Source of the DNA: an uncultured Candidatus Saccharibacteria bacterium
Lineage (GTDB): Bacteria > Patescibacteriota > Saccharimonadia > Saccharimonadales > Saccharimonadaceae
NCBI GenBank assembly: GCA_946415265.1
Contig: CAMKRV010000004.1
Coordinates: forward strand, 1-55,355
Length of the DNA: 55,355 nucleotides
Direction: 5' to 3'
Shown here: positions 26,285 through 36,980 of the stretch, in pieces
Layout: each line of letters starts with the position of its first letter
Position numbering within the stretch: the first letter of the stretch is position 1
Made by a program: the position numbers and the translations under genes
Notes under the pieces: generated by a model
Databases searched by the model: none
The model's input: only the letters and a program-made list of their open reading frames with translations
What the model was told of the DNA's origin: nothing

Positions 26285-29281
26285 ATGAAAATAGTGATTA
26301 AGACTAGAATTATATGTCTTGTGGGGTTATGTTTGTTGTTTGTTGAGGTTTTTGGTATAAATAATGCATCGGCGTGGGTTGGTACTGGGAGTGGTGGCAG
26401 CAGTTCGTCGTCGGGATCTGGCTATTCGGCCTCGACTTGTAATGATAATAACTTATGGATGTATGCAGTGGATTGTGCTGGCGTTTCCTGGGCTTATTAC
26501 AAAGCATCGAGTGAAACTAATCAAAACACGGTATTTCCTGCACTGCAGTCTGAGCCTACCAATATAGAAAACGCTACAATACCTGCAGAATGTTCTAAAA
26601 ATGGCGGTGGGTTTTGGCATTTCGGTATTAATAGTTTTGGCGTCAAGGTGTCTGGTAGTACGCTATATACGGACGGTTACTATGGACATTGGTCAACAAT
26701 GAATGCTGGTCATTATACAGCTACGTGGGCACCATATAAGACTGCGAATTTGTCTGGGAAAACTAAGCAAAGTTTTGGTGTATATGCGTTAGATCATTAC
26801 GGAACGACCAGTGAAGTTCTGGTAGCTTATAGGCAAGCTGTTGGTAAGAACGTGTCGTCTATTGATAGTAACGTTTGGGGTTTTTGTTGGAACCCTGGCA
26901 TGGCTGGTTCAACTTTTGTTGGGGACTCGGCAGTCGCTGAAGTTCCAGAGAACTATACGGGAAAGCCTTGGGTAGAAATTCCGGAGGATAAGAAGACATA
27001 CACTAATTGGCAAAGTGAAAGTAAACTTGATACGCCTACCTATGTAGTAAATAATTGCGACCCAGAAAAAGGCTGTTGGGTTTCTTTTCGGCATTATCTT
27101 AAGAGGATTTCTGGGTCTGGTTCTACGAAATTTTTCATTAAGAGAGAACTTGGTGATAATGTAGGGTTGACTATTCATAAGTTCACTGCTACTAATAGTG
27201 GGGAAAATGTCGCGGCTAATCCGGTAAAGATGTATCCTGGTCAAAAACTATGTGAAACACTTAGTTTCTATGCGAAAAGTGATTCTGACTCGAATGTTGT
27301 TGGCTATGCGGCTCAAACGAGGATTTGTGCGGCGGCGGTGGCTACAAAGGGATCGGATATTAGTGTTCAAATAAGGGATGAAAATAGTGGTGAGAAATAT
27401 CATGACTCAGATTGGTCGAAAGGCCTCACGGAAGTATACGCTAAGCCTGGCGATAATGTTGAACTTAAGGGTAAATATTCCCCGTATTATCAATCTATGT
27501 ATAACACTGAAATAAGTGGATCATTTAAAGTGAATGGGTTCGCCGATAAGAATAAGAGTATAGGGTCAGCGTTTGATGCGAAAATAGATCCGAATTGGAA
27601 AAATGCCTTTTCTATAAAAGTGGGGGGACAGTGCGGCGATGCTATTAACGGCGATATTGGGAGTAATAATGAATATCCTGGCGAACGCTCTTATCGAGTG
27701 CAGAGTAGCGATGTGGGTGAAAGTAATATTAAGAATGGCAACGCTATGACTAACTGTAGTAATAATGTGAAAAATACGCCAAATTCAGTGGGCTTAACAT
27801 ATAGTGATAAAAATGGTTTTGATGTAAACGCGGATATTAGCTCCAAGCTTAGTAATGATGTAGAAATAAAAGTTCCATATAATTTTCAGAATTCTACAGA
27901 TATTGAGTTGAGCGAAAAAACGATATATGCAGGAGAGAGTACGACGGTTAGTTATGATGTGATTGTTGGAACAAGAGATAATAGTCTGACTAATGGGAAT
28001 TATGCTACTCCGGTGCCGAATGCTAGTTGGGGATTAGAGATGAAGATTGGAAATGGAGATTGGCTACCGGCGCCAGATAGTAGTGGCAATGGTAATCTAA
28101 ATAGCCCAACTGAGAACGGAGGGATTGGCTATTCGCCTGATGGAAATAGAGAACAAAAAGGCAGAAATGTGTCTATACCTGTACCCGACGTGCCAGCGGG
28201 TACGGAAGTGTGCTTCCGTTCGTGGGTGTCTCCGAGTCTTAGCGGTGCTAATGAAAATTTGAGTGAAAGTGGGTTTGACAAGAAGCCGGCATGGGATGAG
28301 GATTGTACAAAGATAGCCAAGAGACCGAGTTTTCAAGTGTGGGGTGGAGGAATATACTCGGCTGGTAATTTAAACCTGGAAAAGACTTTGGCGAATAAAA
28401 TTACCCTGGGTGGTTATGCTGACGGTATATATGTATTTGGTTCGTGGGCGGAATTGAGCTTGGTAGCAGAAGGAGAAGTAAGAGGGCTTGCTAGTGGTGC
28501 CGGGCTTGGATATGGAACGACTACCGATGCTGGGAACGCTTTTCAGCAGAAAGAGATAGAAACCTTGGGTGGTAGAAATAGTAGCGACTATTGTCTTATG
28601 AGTACGCTAAGCATTGCGAATAGTAATTGCAATAGTGCTGGTGTTGGAAATCTTGGTAGAAGTAGCGGAAGAAGTGGTGATAAGTCTAGCTTAATATCCG
28701 ATTTTGTCCAAGAGGGTGATCAATTCAATATTGAAGGAGAATTTTCTTTGTCCGGTGTGGACGATAATCGTAAGACCGATAAGGGAGTATATTATTATGA
28801 TGGCAAAAATAAAAAGTTATCGATATCTGAATCTGCTATAGGGGCTGGTGCTACAAAAGTAGTAAGGACTAATAACGATATTGCCATTCTTGGGAATATC
28901 GTTTACCAAAATGATAACTATTCGAATCTAGAAAGTATTCCTAAAATTATTATCTATGCTAAGAATATAAATATTTCTTGTAGTGTGACGCGGATAGACG
29001 CTGTACTTATTGCGGATGAAAAAATTAATACTTGTAGCGATAATATTACAGATAACTCATCATTGCGGTCTATTCCACTAATGATAAGAGGCTCAGTGAT
29101 TTCTGATGCATTAACGCTTGGGCGGACCTATGGTGCAGCTACTGGGAAGAACTCCGTGATGCCAGCAGAAATAATAAACTATGATACGTCGTTGTATTTA
29201 TGGGCAAATAATCAATCTAGCGCTACGACTTCTGGTAAGTTAACCGAAACATACATCAACGAGTTGGCGCCAAGATATTAA
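26285..29281 (+). CDS. large secreted/surface protein (998 aa)
   Basis: Signal peptide; S/G/N-rich extracellular composition with paired Cys. Confidence 0.65.
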   Translation: MKIVIKTRIICLVGLCLLFVEVFGINNASAWVGTGSGGSSSSSGSGYSASTCNDNNLWMYAVDCAGVSWAYYKASSETNQNTVFPALQSEPTNIENATIPAECSKNGGGFWHFGINSFGVKVSGSTLYTDGYYGHWSTMNAGHYTATWAPYKTANLSGKTKQSFGVYALDHYGTTSEVLVAYRQAVGKNVSSIDSNVWGFCWNPGMAGSTFVGDSAVAEVPENYTGKPWVEIPEDKKTYTNWQSESKLDTPTYVVNNCDPEKGCWVSFRHYLKRISGSGSTKFFIKRELGDNVGLTIHKFTATNSGENVAANPVKMYPGQKLCETLSFYAKSDSDSNVVGYAAQTRICAAAVATKGSDISVQIRDENSGEKYHDSDWSKGLTEVYAKPGDNVELKGKYSPYYQSMYNTEISGSFKVNGFADKNKSIGSAFDAKIDPNWKNAFSIKVGGQCGDAINGDIGSNNEYPGERSYRVQSSDVGESNIKNGNAMTNCSNNVKNTPNSVGLTYSDKNGFDVNADISSKLSNDVEIKVPYNFQNSTDIELSEKTIYAGESTTVSYDVIVGTRDNSLTNGNYATPVPNASWGLEMKIGNGDWLPAPDSSGNGNLNSPTENGGIGYSPDGNREQKGRNVSIPVPDVPAGTEVCFRSWVSPSLSGANENLSESGFDKKPAWDEDCTKIAKRPSFQVWGGGIYSAGNLNLEKTLANKITLGGYADGIYVFGSWAELSLVAEGEVRGLASGAGLGYGTTTDAGNAFQQKEIETLGGRNSSDYCLMSTLSIANSNCNSAGVGNLGRSSGRSGDKSSLISDFVQEGDQFNIEGEFSLSGVDDNRKTDKGVYYYDGKNKKLSISESAIGAGATKVVRTNNDIAILGNIVYQNDNYSNLESIPKIIIYAKNINISCSVTRIDAVLIADEKINTCSDNITDNSSLRSIPLMIRGSVISDALTLGRTYGAATGKNSVMPAEIINYDTSLYLWANNQSSATTSGKLTETYINELAPRY

Positions 29282-29305
29282 AGTGTAGCATGCTATAATG
29301 AATCT

Positions 29306-30655
29306 ATGAAGAATAGAAGTTTGTTTGTGTGCCAACAATGTGGTGTAAGTTATGCGAAGTGGGTGGGGCAGTGTACAAATTGTGGGAATTGGAATTCGTT
29401 GGTGGAGCAAACTACAGAAGTGGAATTTGGCAAAAAATCTACTATTGAAAAAGGTAGAGCGTCTGGTAAGAAACTTGAATTTGTGAAATTGAATACTGTA
29501 GTGCCATCTGACGCAAAAGCACGACTACTGACTGAATTCAATGATTTAAACACAGTGTTAGGCGGTGGAATATTGATGGGTTCGGTGTCGTTGCTCGCGG
29601 GGCAGCCTGGGATTGGCAAGTCCACGATTTTGATGCAAATATGTGCGGAAGTGGCAAAAAAGCACAATGTACTATATATATCGGGTGAGGAAAGTGCTGG
29701 ACAGGTAAAATTAAGAGCAGAGAGGTTGGGTGCAAAATCTGACAAATTAAACTTTGCCGCGTCTACTTCTGGCAATGATATCGCTAAAACTATAGAAACT
29801 GGTGAATTTGATTTGGTAATAGTGGATTCTATTCAAACGCTTGCGATGGATGAGATATCTAGTGCGCCGGGGACAGTGAGCCAGGTAACTAATTGTGGAA
29901 ATTTGATAATTCGGGCGGCAAAAGCGACCGATACGGCGGTCATAATAGTAGGCCATGTAACAAAAGAAGGTACCTTGGCTGGGCCAAAAGTATTAGAGCA
30001 TTTGGTGGATGTGGTGTTGAATTTTGAGGGTGATAGATATGGTGGATTTAAAACGGTGCGAGCGGTAAAAAATCGTTTCGGCTCTACTAATGAGGTAGCG
30101 ATTTTTGAGATGAGTCAGGATGGGCTAAAAGAAGTACAAAATCCATCGGCGGCACTTTTAGCGGAACGGACAAATACGGATGGTTCGGTAATACTCGCTA
30201 CAATGGAGGGTAACCGACCAATACTGGTGGAAATTCAGGCGCTAGCGACAAATTCTAATTACGGCTATCCAAAACGCACGGCTAGTGGCTTTGATATAAA
30301 TCGGCTGAATTTGCTAATTGCAGTACTTGAGCGGCGAACAAAATTAAAGTTGAGTGATAAAGATATATTCATCAATGTAGTGGGTGGGATGAAGCTAAAC
30401 GATTCGGCGGCAGATCTCGCAGTATGCATGGCGATAGCGTCGGCGGTTGCAGGAAGAAAACTTGGCGAAGAATATGTGGTATTTGGTGAAGTGGGGCTAG
30501 GCGGTGAGATACGGTCGGCATTTCGGGCGGACCAAAGAATTACAGAGGCGAAGAAACTGGGTTTTAAACATGCCATAGCACCGCGGACGATAAAAAATCC
30601 TTTCGTAATTCCGGCGAAAGATTTACGTGAAACTTTGATAAGGTATGTGAAATGA
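29306..30655 (+). CDS. radA: DNA repair protein RadA
   Basis: Zn finger CQQCGVSYAKWVGQCTNCGNW; GQPGIGKST; KNRFGSTNE; Lon-like C-terminus. Confidence 0.97.
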   Translation: MKNRSLFVCQQCGVSYAKWVGQCTNCGNWNSLVEQTTEVEFGKKSTIEKGRASGKKLEFVKLNTVVPSDAKARLLTEFNDLNTVLGGGILMGSVSLLAGQPGIGKSTILMQICAEVAKKHNVLYISGEESAGQVKLRAERLGAKSDKLNFAASTSGNDIAKTIETGEFDLVIVDSIQTLAMDEISSAPGTVSQVTNCGNLIIRAAKATDTAVIIVGHVTKEGTLAGPKVLEHLVDVVLNFEGDRYGGFKTVRAVKNRFGSTNEVAIFEMSQDGLKEVQNPSAALLAERTNTDGSVILATMEGNRPILVEIQALATNSNYGYPKRTASGFDINRLNLLIAVLERRTKLKLSDKDIFINVVGGMKLNDSAADLAVCMAIASAVAGRKLGEEYVVFGEVGLGGEIRSAFRADQRITEAKKLGFKHAIAPRTIKNPFVIPAKDLRETLIRYVK

Positions 30656-31206
30656 GGATTTTGGGGATTGATCCGGGGCTTGGTAGGTGTGGATTTGGTT
30701 TGATCGAAACGTCTGCCGGAGTAAATGCGCGAGCATTGGATTTTGGCGTGATAACTACTACGGTAGATGCGCCGTTGCCACAGCGACTGAAAGAACTGTA
30801 CGATTCTTTAGTGGAAGTTTTTGATGAAACGAAGCCGGAAATTGTGGCAGTAGAAAAATTATTCTTTTCAAAAAATATTACCACAGGGATTGCAGTGGCA
30901 GAAGCGCGTGGTATAGTCCTGCTTGTGGCGGAGCAAAGGGGACTAACGGTATATGATTATTCTCCGAACGAAATAAAGAAAAGTTTGACGGGCTATGGTT
31001 CGGCGGATAAGTCGCAGATGGAGGAAATGGTACGTATGCACTTGGGGCTAGAAAAGAAACCAAAGCCAGATGATGCGGCGGACGCTTTGGCGGCAGCGAT
31101 AACTTGCGGATTTTTGTATCGGCAGGGGCCGGATAATAAATATAAGTTTTCTAATACACGTGGAGCTCGTAGCGTGAAGGGTGTAAAACTTGACAAACAA
31201 GCATAA
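30652..31206 (+). CDS. ruvC: crossover junction endodeoxyribonuclease RuvC
   Basis: MRILGIDPGLGRCGFG, AVEKLFFSKN, DDAADALAAAI. Confidence 0.96.
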   Translation: MRILGIDPGLGRCGFGLIETSAGVNARALDFGVITTTVDAPLPQRLKELYDSLVEVFDETKPEIVAVEKLFFSKNITTGIAVAEARGIVLLVAEQRGLTVYDYSPNEIKKSLTGYGSADKSQMEEMVRMHLGLEKKPKPDDAADALAAAITCGFLYRQGPDNKYKFSNTRGARSVKGVKLDKQA

Positions 31207-31269
31207 GTGTGATAGAATTGAGGTAACTGATTGATTTTGAGTGCTTCTTAAATATGCTATAATCAGGAT

Positions 31270-31845
31270 ATGATAGCACACCTAAGAGGCAAAATTGAGG
31301 AAAAATTTGGTAATTTTTTGACCATTGATGTAAATGGTGTAGGATATGAAATAGCTGTGCCGACGCCAGATTTTGAGGCGGTAAATTTAGGCGAAGAGAA
31401 AAAATTTTATACTTATCATGCGGTACGAGAAAATGCGGAAGATTTATATGGATTTTCTAGCTTGGCAGCAAAAAAAATTTTTGAATTGCTAATATCTGTG
31501 CAGGGGATTGGGCCCAAGGCAGCGATAGCAATATTGTCGTTAGCGGAGGCGGAAGAAGTGCGAAATGCAATTGCTAATGCCGATACGGCATTTATCTCTA
31601 AAGCTTCTGGTGTGGGGAAAAAGAGTGCGGAGCGAGTGATAGTGGATTTAAGGGATAAAGTAGGAATACCGAGTCATTATGGAGCGACGGAAACAAAATT
31701 TACTACAGCACAACCGGTAAATGATGAAGCGTTAGATGCGTTGATTGCGCTTGGTTTCCCATTGAAAGAAGCTACAGCAGCACTGGAAAAGGTAGATCCG
31801 GGCCTTTCTGTGGAAGAAAGAGTACGTCTGGCGCTTAAAGGCTAG
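31270..31845 (+). CDS. ruvA: Holliday junction DNA helicase subunit RuvA
   Basis: MIAHLRGKIEEKFGNFLTIDVNGVGYEIAVP, GIGPKAAIAIL, ALIALGFPLKEA. Confidence 0.95.
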   Translation: MIAHLRGKIEEKFGNFLTIDVNGVGYEIAVPTPDFEAVNLGEEKKFYTYHAVRENAEDLYGFSSLAAKKIFELLISVQGIGPKAAIAILSLAEAEEVRNAIANADTAFISKASGVGKKSAERVIVDLRDKVGIPSHYGATETKFTTAQPVNDEALDALIALGFPLKEATAALEKVDPGLSVEERVRLALKG

Positions 31846-31924
31846 AATATACAGCGAAAACCCTTGAAAAAATAAAACAAGTATGGTAAAATAATAGGTA
31901 ATTGTCTAATATAAAAGGTAAAAT

Positions 31925-32407
31925 ATGAGTTTTTCTATTCTAAAGCAAATTGGTGACGCGCAAAAGAAGAAAGCGGTGGTAGACGTCCGGTCTGGTGATA
32001 CCGTAAAAGTGACCCAAAAAATTAAAGAAGGTAGCAAATTTCGTTTGCAGACTTTTGAAGGCGTAGTGATTCGTGTGGATCGCAAAGAGTCTCACACTGC
32101 ACGGATTGTAGTACGTAAGGTTACATCTGGTGTGGGTGTGGAGAAGTCTTATCTTATTCACTCACCACTAGTAGAAAAGATTGAGATTACAAAGCGTGCA
32201 AAAGTGCGTCGTAATAATCTTTCTTATCTACGTGATCGTTCTGGTAAATCTGCTCGGCTTAAGGGTAAGGATTTTGACCGTGTGGCAGTAAATGATACTA
32301 CGGTTGAAGAGCCAGAAGTTGAAGTAGTGGAGAATCCAGAAGAAGCTGTAGAAGCTTCTGCGGAAGCTACCGAAACTGAGAAGACAGAAGAAAAAACTGA
32401 AGCCTAA
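31925..32407 (+). CDS. rplS: 50S ribosomal protein L19
   Basis: GDTVKVTQKIKEGSKFRLQTFEGVVIRVDRK, VGVEKSYLIHSPLVEKIEI, LSYLRDRSGKSARLK. Confidence 0.95.
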   Translation: MSFSILKQIGDAQKKKAVVDVRSGDTVKVTQKIKEGSKFRLQTFEGVVIRVDRKESHTARIVVRKVTSGVGVEKSYLIHSPLVEKIEITKRAKVRRNNLSYLRDRSGKSARLKGKDFDRVAVNDTTVEEPEVEVVENPEEAVEASAEATETEKTEEKTEA

Positions 32408-32412
32408 TTTAG

Positions 32413-33366
32413 ATGGCAATTCTCGGAATAGACGAAGTTGGACGCGGCCCCCTAGCGGGGCCGCTTGTTGTGGGTGCGGTGATTTTGCCGGAAGAGGAAA
32501 GGGAGTGGCATAAGGAACTAAAAGATTCCAAAAAGTTATCTGCAAAGAAGCGAGAAAAATTAAGCGACGTGATTATGGCGGAAGCGGCAGTGGGGCTAGG
32601 CTGGGTAACTAATACAGAGCTGGATGAGGTAGGGATTTCTGAGGCTTTGAAGCTTGCGACACGACGAGCCGTGAAAGCGGTACAGAAGTTCCATGCGCCG
32701 TTTTCTCAGATAGTAATTGATGGAAAAGTGAACTTTTTGAAAGGTACGCCGCTTGAAGGATATGTTTCAGTGATGATAAAAGCGGATGATTTGATACGAG
32801 AAGTAAGTGCGGCATCGATCGTGGCAAAGGTGGCGAGGGACAAATATATGATGAAATTGGCGGAAAAATATCCAGAATATGGATTTGAAAAACATATGGG
32901 TTACGGTACGGCATTTCATCGGAAAGCAATTGAAAGGTTGGGCGTGTGTCCGGAACATAGATTGAGCTTTGAACCGTGTAAGAGTTTGGTGGGGTTTATG
33001 CGGGATGAAATTCCTAAGAAGAATACGTCCAAGATTGGGGAGCGTGGAGAAGAAGCAGTTCGTAAACATCTGGCGCAACAAGGGCATGAGATTATCGCTC
33101 GGAATCACAAGACGTATTTTTACGAAATAGATATTGTGTCTATATGTGAAAATAAAATTTACTTTACAGAGGTGAAATATCGCAAGAATGCGGATTTTGG
33201 CGGTGGACTAATGGCTATAAATACTAAAAAACAAAAACAAATGCACTATGCGGCGGAGTCTTTTTTGAAGATGAAACCGGAATTTAAAAATCTGGATCCG
33301 ATCTTGGCGGTGGCGGATGTGGCGGGGGAAGATTTTGCGGTGAAAGATTGGTTTGTTTTGGTTTAA
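32413..33366 (+). CDS. rnhB: ribonuclease HII fused to YraN/UPF0102-type nuclease-like domain
   Basis: GIDEVGRGPLAGPLVVGAVIL, DSKKLSAKKRE, ASIVAKVARD; C-term GERGEEAVRKHLAQQGHEIIARN...EIDIVSICENKIYFTEVKYR. Confidence 0.9.
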   Translation: MAILGIDEVGRGPLAGPLVVGAVILPEEEREWHKELKDSKKLSAKKREKLSDVIMAEAAVGLGWVTNTELDEVGISEALKLATRRAVKAVQKFHAPFSQIVIDGKVNFLKGTPLEGYVSVMIKADDLIREVSAASIVAKVARDKYMMKLAEKYPEYGFEKHMGYGTAFHRKAIERLGVCPEHRLSFEPCKSLVGFMRDEIPKKNTSKIGERGEEAVRKHLAQQGHEIIARNHKTYFYEIDIVSICENKIYFTEVKYRKNADFGGGLMAINTKKQKQMHYAAESFLKMKPEFKNLDPILAVADVAGEDFAVKDWFVLV

Positions 33367-33400
33367 GGTTATTTTTAGTTTTTTAATATATAATGGTGAT

Positions 33401-34675
33401 ATGGAAGAGAAAAATAATTTACTGAAAAATCAAGAAAATAAAAAGGTAAATGGGGTTGCGCTAAAACCTGAGACAGAGAAGAAGTCAAATGCTGGGATGT
33501 TTGCTGGGGTGAGCTTAGCATTGATAGTATTAGTGGTGGTGGTTTCTGTGGTGGTGACAATGGGAATGCAACAAAATAATAGTAATGATAAAAGCGGTAC
33601 TGGGAACTATTCTATTATTAATGAGAATACTAACCTTACAAGTGGTAGCGTAACCACTACAGTTGGCGGGAAGTCTGTTACTTATAAGGGTGCATATGTG
33701 GTGGATGGTGTGGAGGCAACTATTTCATCGGGTACTTATGAATCGACGACGGATGACGAGGTGGTGTTTTTAGTGATAAATGGAGGAAGTTTGAGAATTG
33801 ATGGTGAGGTAACAATGAATAAGAGTGGCTCGGCCGATTTCGCCGGGCGAGGCGATAATTACAGTTTTTATGGGATAAATTCGGCGATTACGGTAGTGGG
33901 GGAAGGCTCCTCGGTAGAGATAAATGGTGCGAAAATCAATACAACAGTGTCTGGGGCAAATGCGGTAGTGGCGACAAATGGTGCAACGGCGGTGGTATCG
34001 GGCGCAGAAATATCTACCACGAAAGATAATTCCCGCGGACTGCATGCGACTTATGGTGGCACAATAAATGCGGATAATACAAAGATCACTACGCAAGGTG
34101 GATCCTGTGCAGCGCTAGCTACTGATAGAGGTACTGGCACGGTGGTGGCGGATAATATGACACTTTCTACTGCCGGGGCGGGATCTCCGTTGATTTATTC
34201 TACTGGTAATATTTCGGTGACGAATTCTACCGGTGTAGCTACTGGTGCGCAAATTGCGGTGGTGGAAGGCAAAAATTCAATTAGTTTGCAGGGATGTGAA
34301 TTTTCGGCAAATGGCAACGGAAATAGAAATGGGGTAGATAACGCGGGTATAATGATTTATCAAAGTATGAGTGGCGATGCGTCGGTGGGGACTGGGTCGT
34401 TTACCGCGACGGATTGTATTTTGACAGTGCTAGCTTCTTCCAGCGTATATAATGTTACGCCGTTTTTCTTTATCACTAATACGGATGCGACGATTGATTT
34501 AACTAGTACGAGTGTATCGTTTAGCGCTGCAGAGAAGTTCATTTCGGCGTTGGGTACAAGTGAGTGGGGTAGAAGTGGCAACAATGGTGGCAAGGTAACA
34601 GTAACTTTATCTGATGTGAACACGACAAATACGGAAGTTGAGACGGATTCAATTTCGAGCGTGAGTGGGATTTAG
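33401..34675 (+). CDS. membrane-anchored repeat (beta-helix-like) surface protein
   Basis: N-terminal TM; repeated GGTINADNTKITT / GTGTVVADNMTLST / GNISVTNSTGVAT rungs. Confidence 0.65.
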   Translation: MEEKNNLLKNQENKKVNGVALKPETEKKSNAGMFAGVSLALIVLVVVVSVVVTMGMQQNNSNDKSGTGNYSIINENTNLTSGSVTTTVGGKSVTYKGAYVVDGVEATISSGTYESTTDDEVVFLVINGGSLRIDGEVTMNKSGSADFAGRGDNYSFYGINSAITVVGEGSSVEINGAKINTTVSGANAVVATNGATAVVSGAEISTTKDNSRGLHATYGGTINADNTKITTQGGSCAALATDRGTGTVVADNMTLSTAGAGSPLIYSTGNISVTNSTGVATGAQIAVVEGKNSISLQGCEFSANGNGNRNGVDNAGIMIYQSMSGDASVGTGSFTATDCILTVLASSSVYNVTPFFFITNTDATIDLTSTSVSFSAAEKFISALGTSEWGRSGNNGGKVTVTLSDVNTTNTEVETDSISSVSGI

Positions 34676-34690
34676 GCTTGATACCATGAA

Positions 34691-34716
34691 AAAGGCCGCG
34701 GGTGAGTGCGGCCTTA
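34691..34716. terminator. Rho-independent terminator
   Basis: aaaggccgc-gggtgagt-gcggcctt. Confidence 0.7.
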
Positions 34717-34726
34717 AGATAGGGGG

Positions 34727-35332
34727 TTACTTGATTTTGACCCAGATGAAGTCGGGTACTGTGGCCCACCAGAGTTTATGTTTGCCATCTATGTAAGATG
34801 AAACACAGACTCTTGAAGATGCCTTTTCGGCGCCGGCCTCGTACCATGCTACAATGCCCCACTCGCCTTCGTCGGGATTAATTCCGACGTAGAAATGGTT
34901 GGGTTTGAGCTCTGTTGCGACGTCGGTATAACCGGCTTCAGCGAGAAACTGTTGCCAACGTTTGGCATCGAGACGCTCGGATGAAGTTTTTTGTGGCCAA
35001 GTGCCTGTGGCTTCAAAGATTTTCCAGGCGCAGTAGCTGGTAGGATAGCGAATCACGCAGCCACTTTGGTCGGAAATTAATGAATAGCCAAATCGACTGG
35101 CGTCTTCTTTCCAGTTGGCAAAGTCTGGTTCTCTGTAAGGCCAGGGATAGGTATTGATGTAATGAGCGCCTTCTTGGTATCTGGCAATTAATGCACGGTG
35201 CTCAGATGATTCCCAAGATTTTTGCGCTGCTTTGCGGTATTTTTTGCGGTAGAATCTGCGGCTGAGTCGGTTTTTATTCCATCTAGTGCAGGACTTTTTC
35301 GCCCAACTGTTAACTTTTTCTAAAGTGATCAT
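34727..35332 (-). CDS. hypothetical protein
   Basis: ORF with aaggaggtg RBS and upstream promoter 35372-35400. Confidence 0.65.
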   Translation of the reverse strand: MITLEKVNSWAKKSCTRWNKNRLSRRFYRKKYRKAAQKSWESSEHRALIARYQEGAHYINTYPWPYREPDFANWKEDASRFGYSLISDQSGCVIRYPTSYCAWKIFEATGTWPQKTSSERLDAKRWQQFLAEAGYTDVATELKPNHFYVGINPDEGEWGIVAWYEAGAEKASSRVCVSSYIDGKHKLWWATVPDFIWVKIK

Positions 35333-35371
35333 AAATAGTCACCTCCTTAGTAAGGTACAACCCCTATTTTA

Positions 35372-35400
35372 ATTATAGCATATAGTTTTATATTTGTCAA
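35372..35400 (-). promoter_or_regulatory. sigma70-type promoter
   Basis: Minus-strand TTGACA - 17 nt - TATAAT. Confidence 0.8.
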
Positions 35401-35451
35401 TTTTTACGTCTTTATCATTGTTTGCTATGTTTGCAGTTTTGAGGTGGAGTT

Positions 35452-36441
35452 TTAGACGTTGAATTTGAATTCTACGACGTCGCCGTCTTGCATGATGTAG
35501 GTCTTGCCCTCGGTGCGAAGTTTGCCGGCGGCTTTGACGGCCTGTTCAGAGCCAAGTTGTTGTAAATCGTTAAAGTTGCAGATGTTGGCAGCGATGAAGC
35601 CACGCTCAAAGTCGGTATGGATGGTGCCGGCGGCTTGTGGGGCGGTGGCACCTTTTTTGATAGTCCAGGCGCGACACTCTTTTTTGCCAGCAGTGAGGAA
35701 TGATTGTAGACCGAGGGTATCATAGGCTGCTCTGATGAGTTCGCCAAGGGCATCATCTTTAACGCCATAACTTTCTAGAAATTCTTTTCTTTCGTTTCTG
35801 TCCATGCCGGACATTTCTTCTTCTAGTTTGGCGTTAACAAAAATAGCAGCTGCTGGCTTGACGAGATCTTTTAGTTTGGTTTGAAGGTCTACGTCTGTAA
35901 GACCAGACTCATCTACGTTGAACATATAAATGACGGGTTTGTTGGTGAGGAAGGGGATATTCTCGTCGGCAGGGTCTTTTTTGCGTTTGGCGGCAATTTT
36001 GGCTTTGGTTTCTTCGTCAGCGAGCTGGAGCTCTAGATTGATGATATCTATATCATCTTTAGCCTGTTTTATAATGTCTTCTTCGATTTTATTGTCGGCG
36101 CGGACTATATCATCATTTTTGAAGGCACGTACTACGTGGCAAATGGCTTGGCACTCGCGGATGTGGGCGAGAAATTTATTACCGAGGCCTTCACCTTTAC
36201 TTGCGCCCGCAACGAGCCCGGCGATATCGACAAATTCTACGGTGGCCGGGACAACTTTGTCGGTCTCGTACATTTTGGCTAATACGTCTAAACGTTCATC
36301 GGGAACTGGGACGATGCCAACATTTGGTTCGATGGTAGCAAAAGGATAGTTGGCGGCAAGTGCGCCAGCGTTTGTGAGTGCGTTAAATAAAGTAGATTTA
36401 CCAACATTTGGTAAACCGACAATACCGATCTTTAAATTCAT
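35452..36441 (-). CDS. ychF: ribosome-binding ATPase YchF
   Basis: KIGIVGLPNVGKSTLFNALTNAGALAANYPFATIEPNVGIVPVPDERL; DFERGFIAANI. Confidence 0.96.
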   Translation of the reverse strand: MNLKIGIVGLPNVGKSTLFNALTNAGALAANYPFATIEPNVGIVPVPDERLDVLAKMYETDKVVPATVEFVDIAGLVAGASKGEGLGNKFLAHIRECQAICHVVRAFKNDDIVRADNKIEEDIIKQAKDDIDIINLELQLADEETKAKIAAKRKKDPADENIPFLTNKPVIYMFNVDESGLTDVDLQTKLKDLVKPAAAIFVNAKLEEEMSGMDRNERKEFLESYGVKDDALGELIRAAYDTLGLQSFLTAGKKECRAWTIKKGATAPQAAGTIHTDFERGFIAANICNFNDLQQLGSEQAVKAAGKLRTEGKTYIMQDGDVVEFKFNV

Positions 36442-36505
36442 AACCAACCTGTGATATCTGTTATTATAGATACAATTATAACATATTTTGATATATAATA
36501 TAGGT

Positions 36506-36871
36506 ATGAGAATTTATATAGCACACTCAAATAGCATTGATTATAAAAATGAGATATATAAGCCATTACGAGATGATGGCTTCTTCTTAGAGCACGAATT
36601 GATATTGCCACACGAAAATGGTGATAGTATTGGTAATTCAAGAGACGATTATAAAAACTATGATATTGTGATTGCTGAATGTAGTGAGCCGTCTATTGGT
36701 GTAGGGATAGAGCTCGGGTGGCTTTATGATGACAAAAAACCGATATATTGTTTTGTAAAATCTGGATTGCATCCAAGTAGTGCAGTTGTCTCAATTGTTG
36801 AAAAAGTGATTGAGTATAATGATGAGGAAGATTTTGTAGACAAAATTAAAGCTATTATTGAAAAGTATTAA
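36506..36871 (+). CDS. nucleoside 2-deoxyribosyltransferase-like protein
   Basis: MRIYIAHSNSIDYKNEIYKPLRDDGF...DIVIAECSEPSIGVGIELGWLYD. Confidence 0.6.
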   Translation: MRIYIAHSNSIDYKNEIYKPLRDDGFFLEHELILPHENGDSIGNSRDDYKNYDIVIAECSEPSIGVGIELGWLYDDKKPIYCFVKSGLHPSSAVVSIVEKVIEYNDEEDFVDKIKAIIEKY

Positions 36872-36980
36872 TCGTTTTTTATTTTGGTTTTGATAAGCGG
36901 ATTTTGGTAGTAAACGGGATAAAAGAAATAGGTTGGTTTAGAAATTCAAGATTTCTACTCCCAGTTCAAAACCAACCTGT

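Noticed and set aside
26285-29281. Large 998-aa secreted protein as a possible toxin or pseudopilus tip
   Set aside because: Signal peptide is clear, but no recognisable domain supports a specific function.
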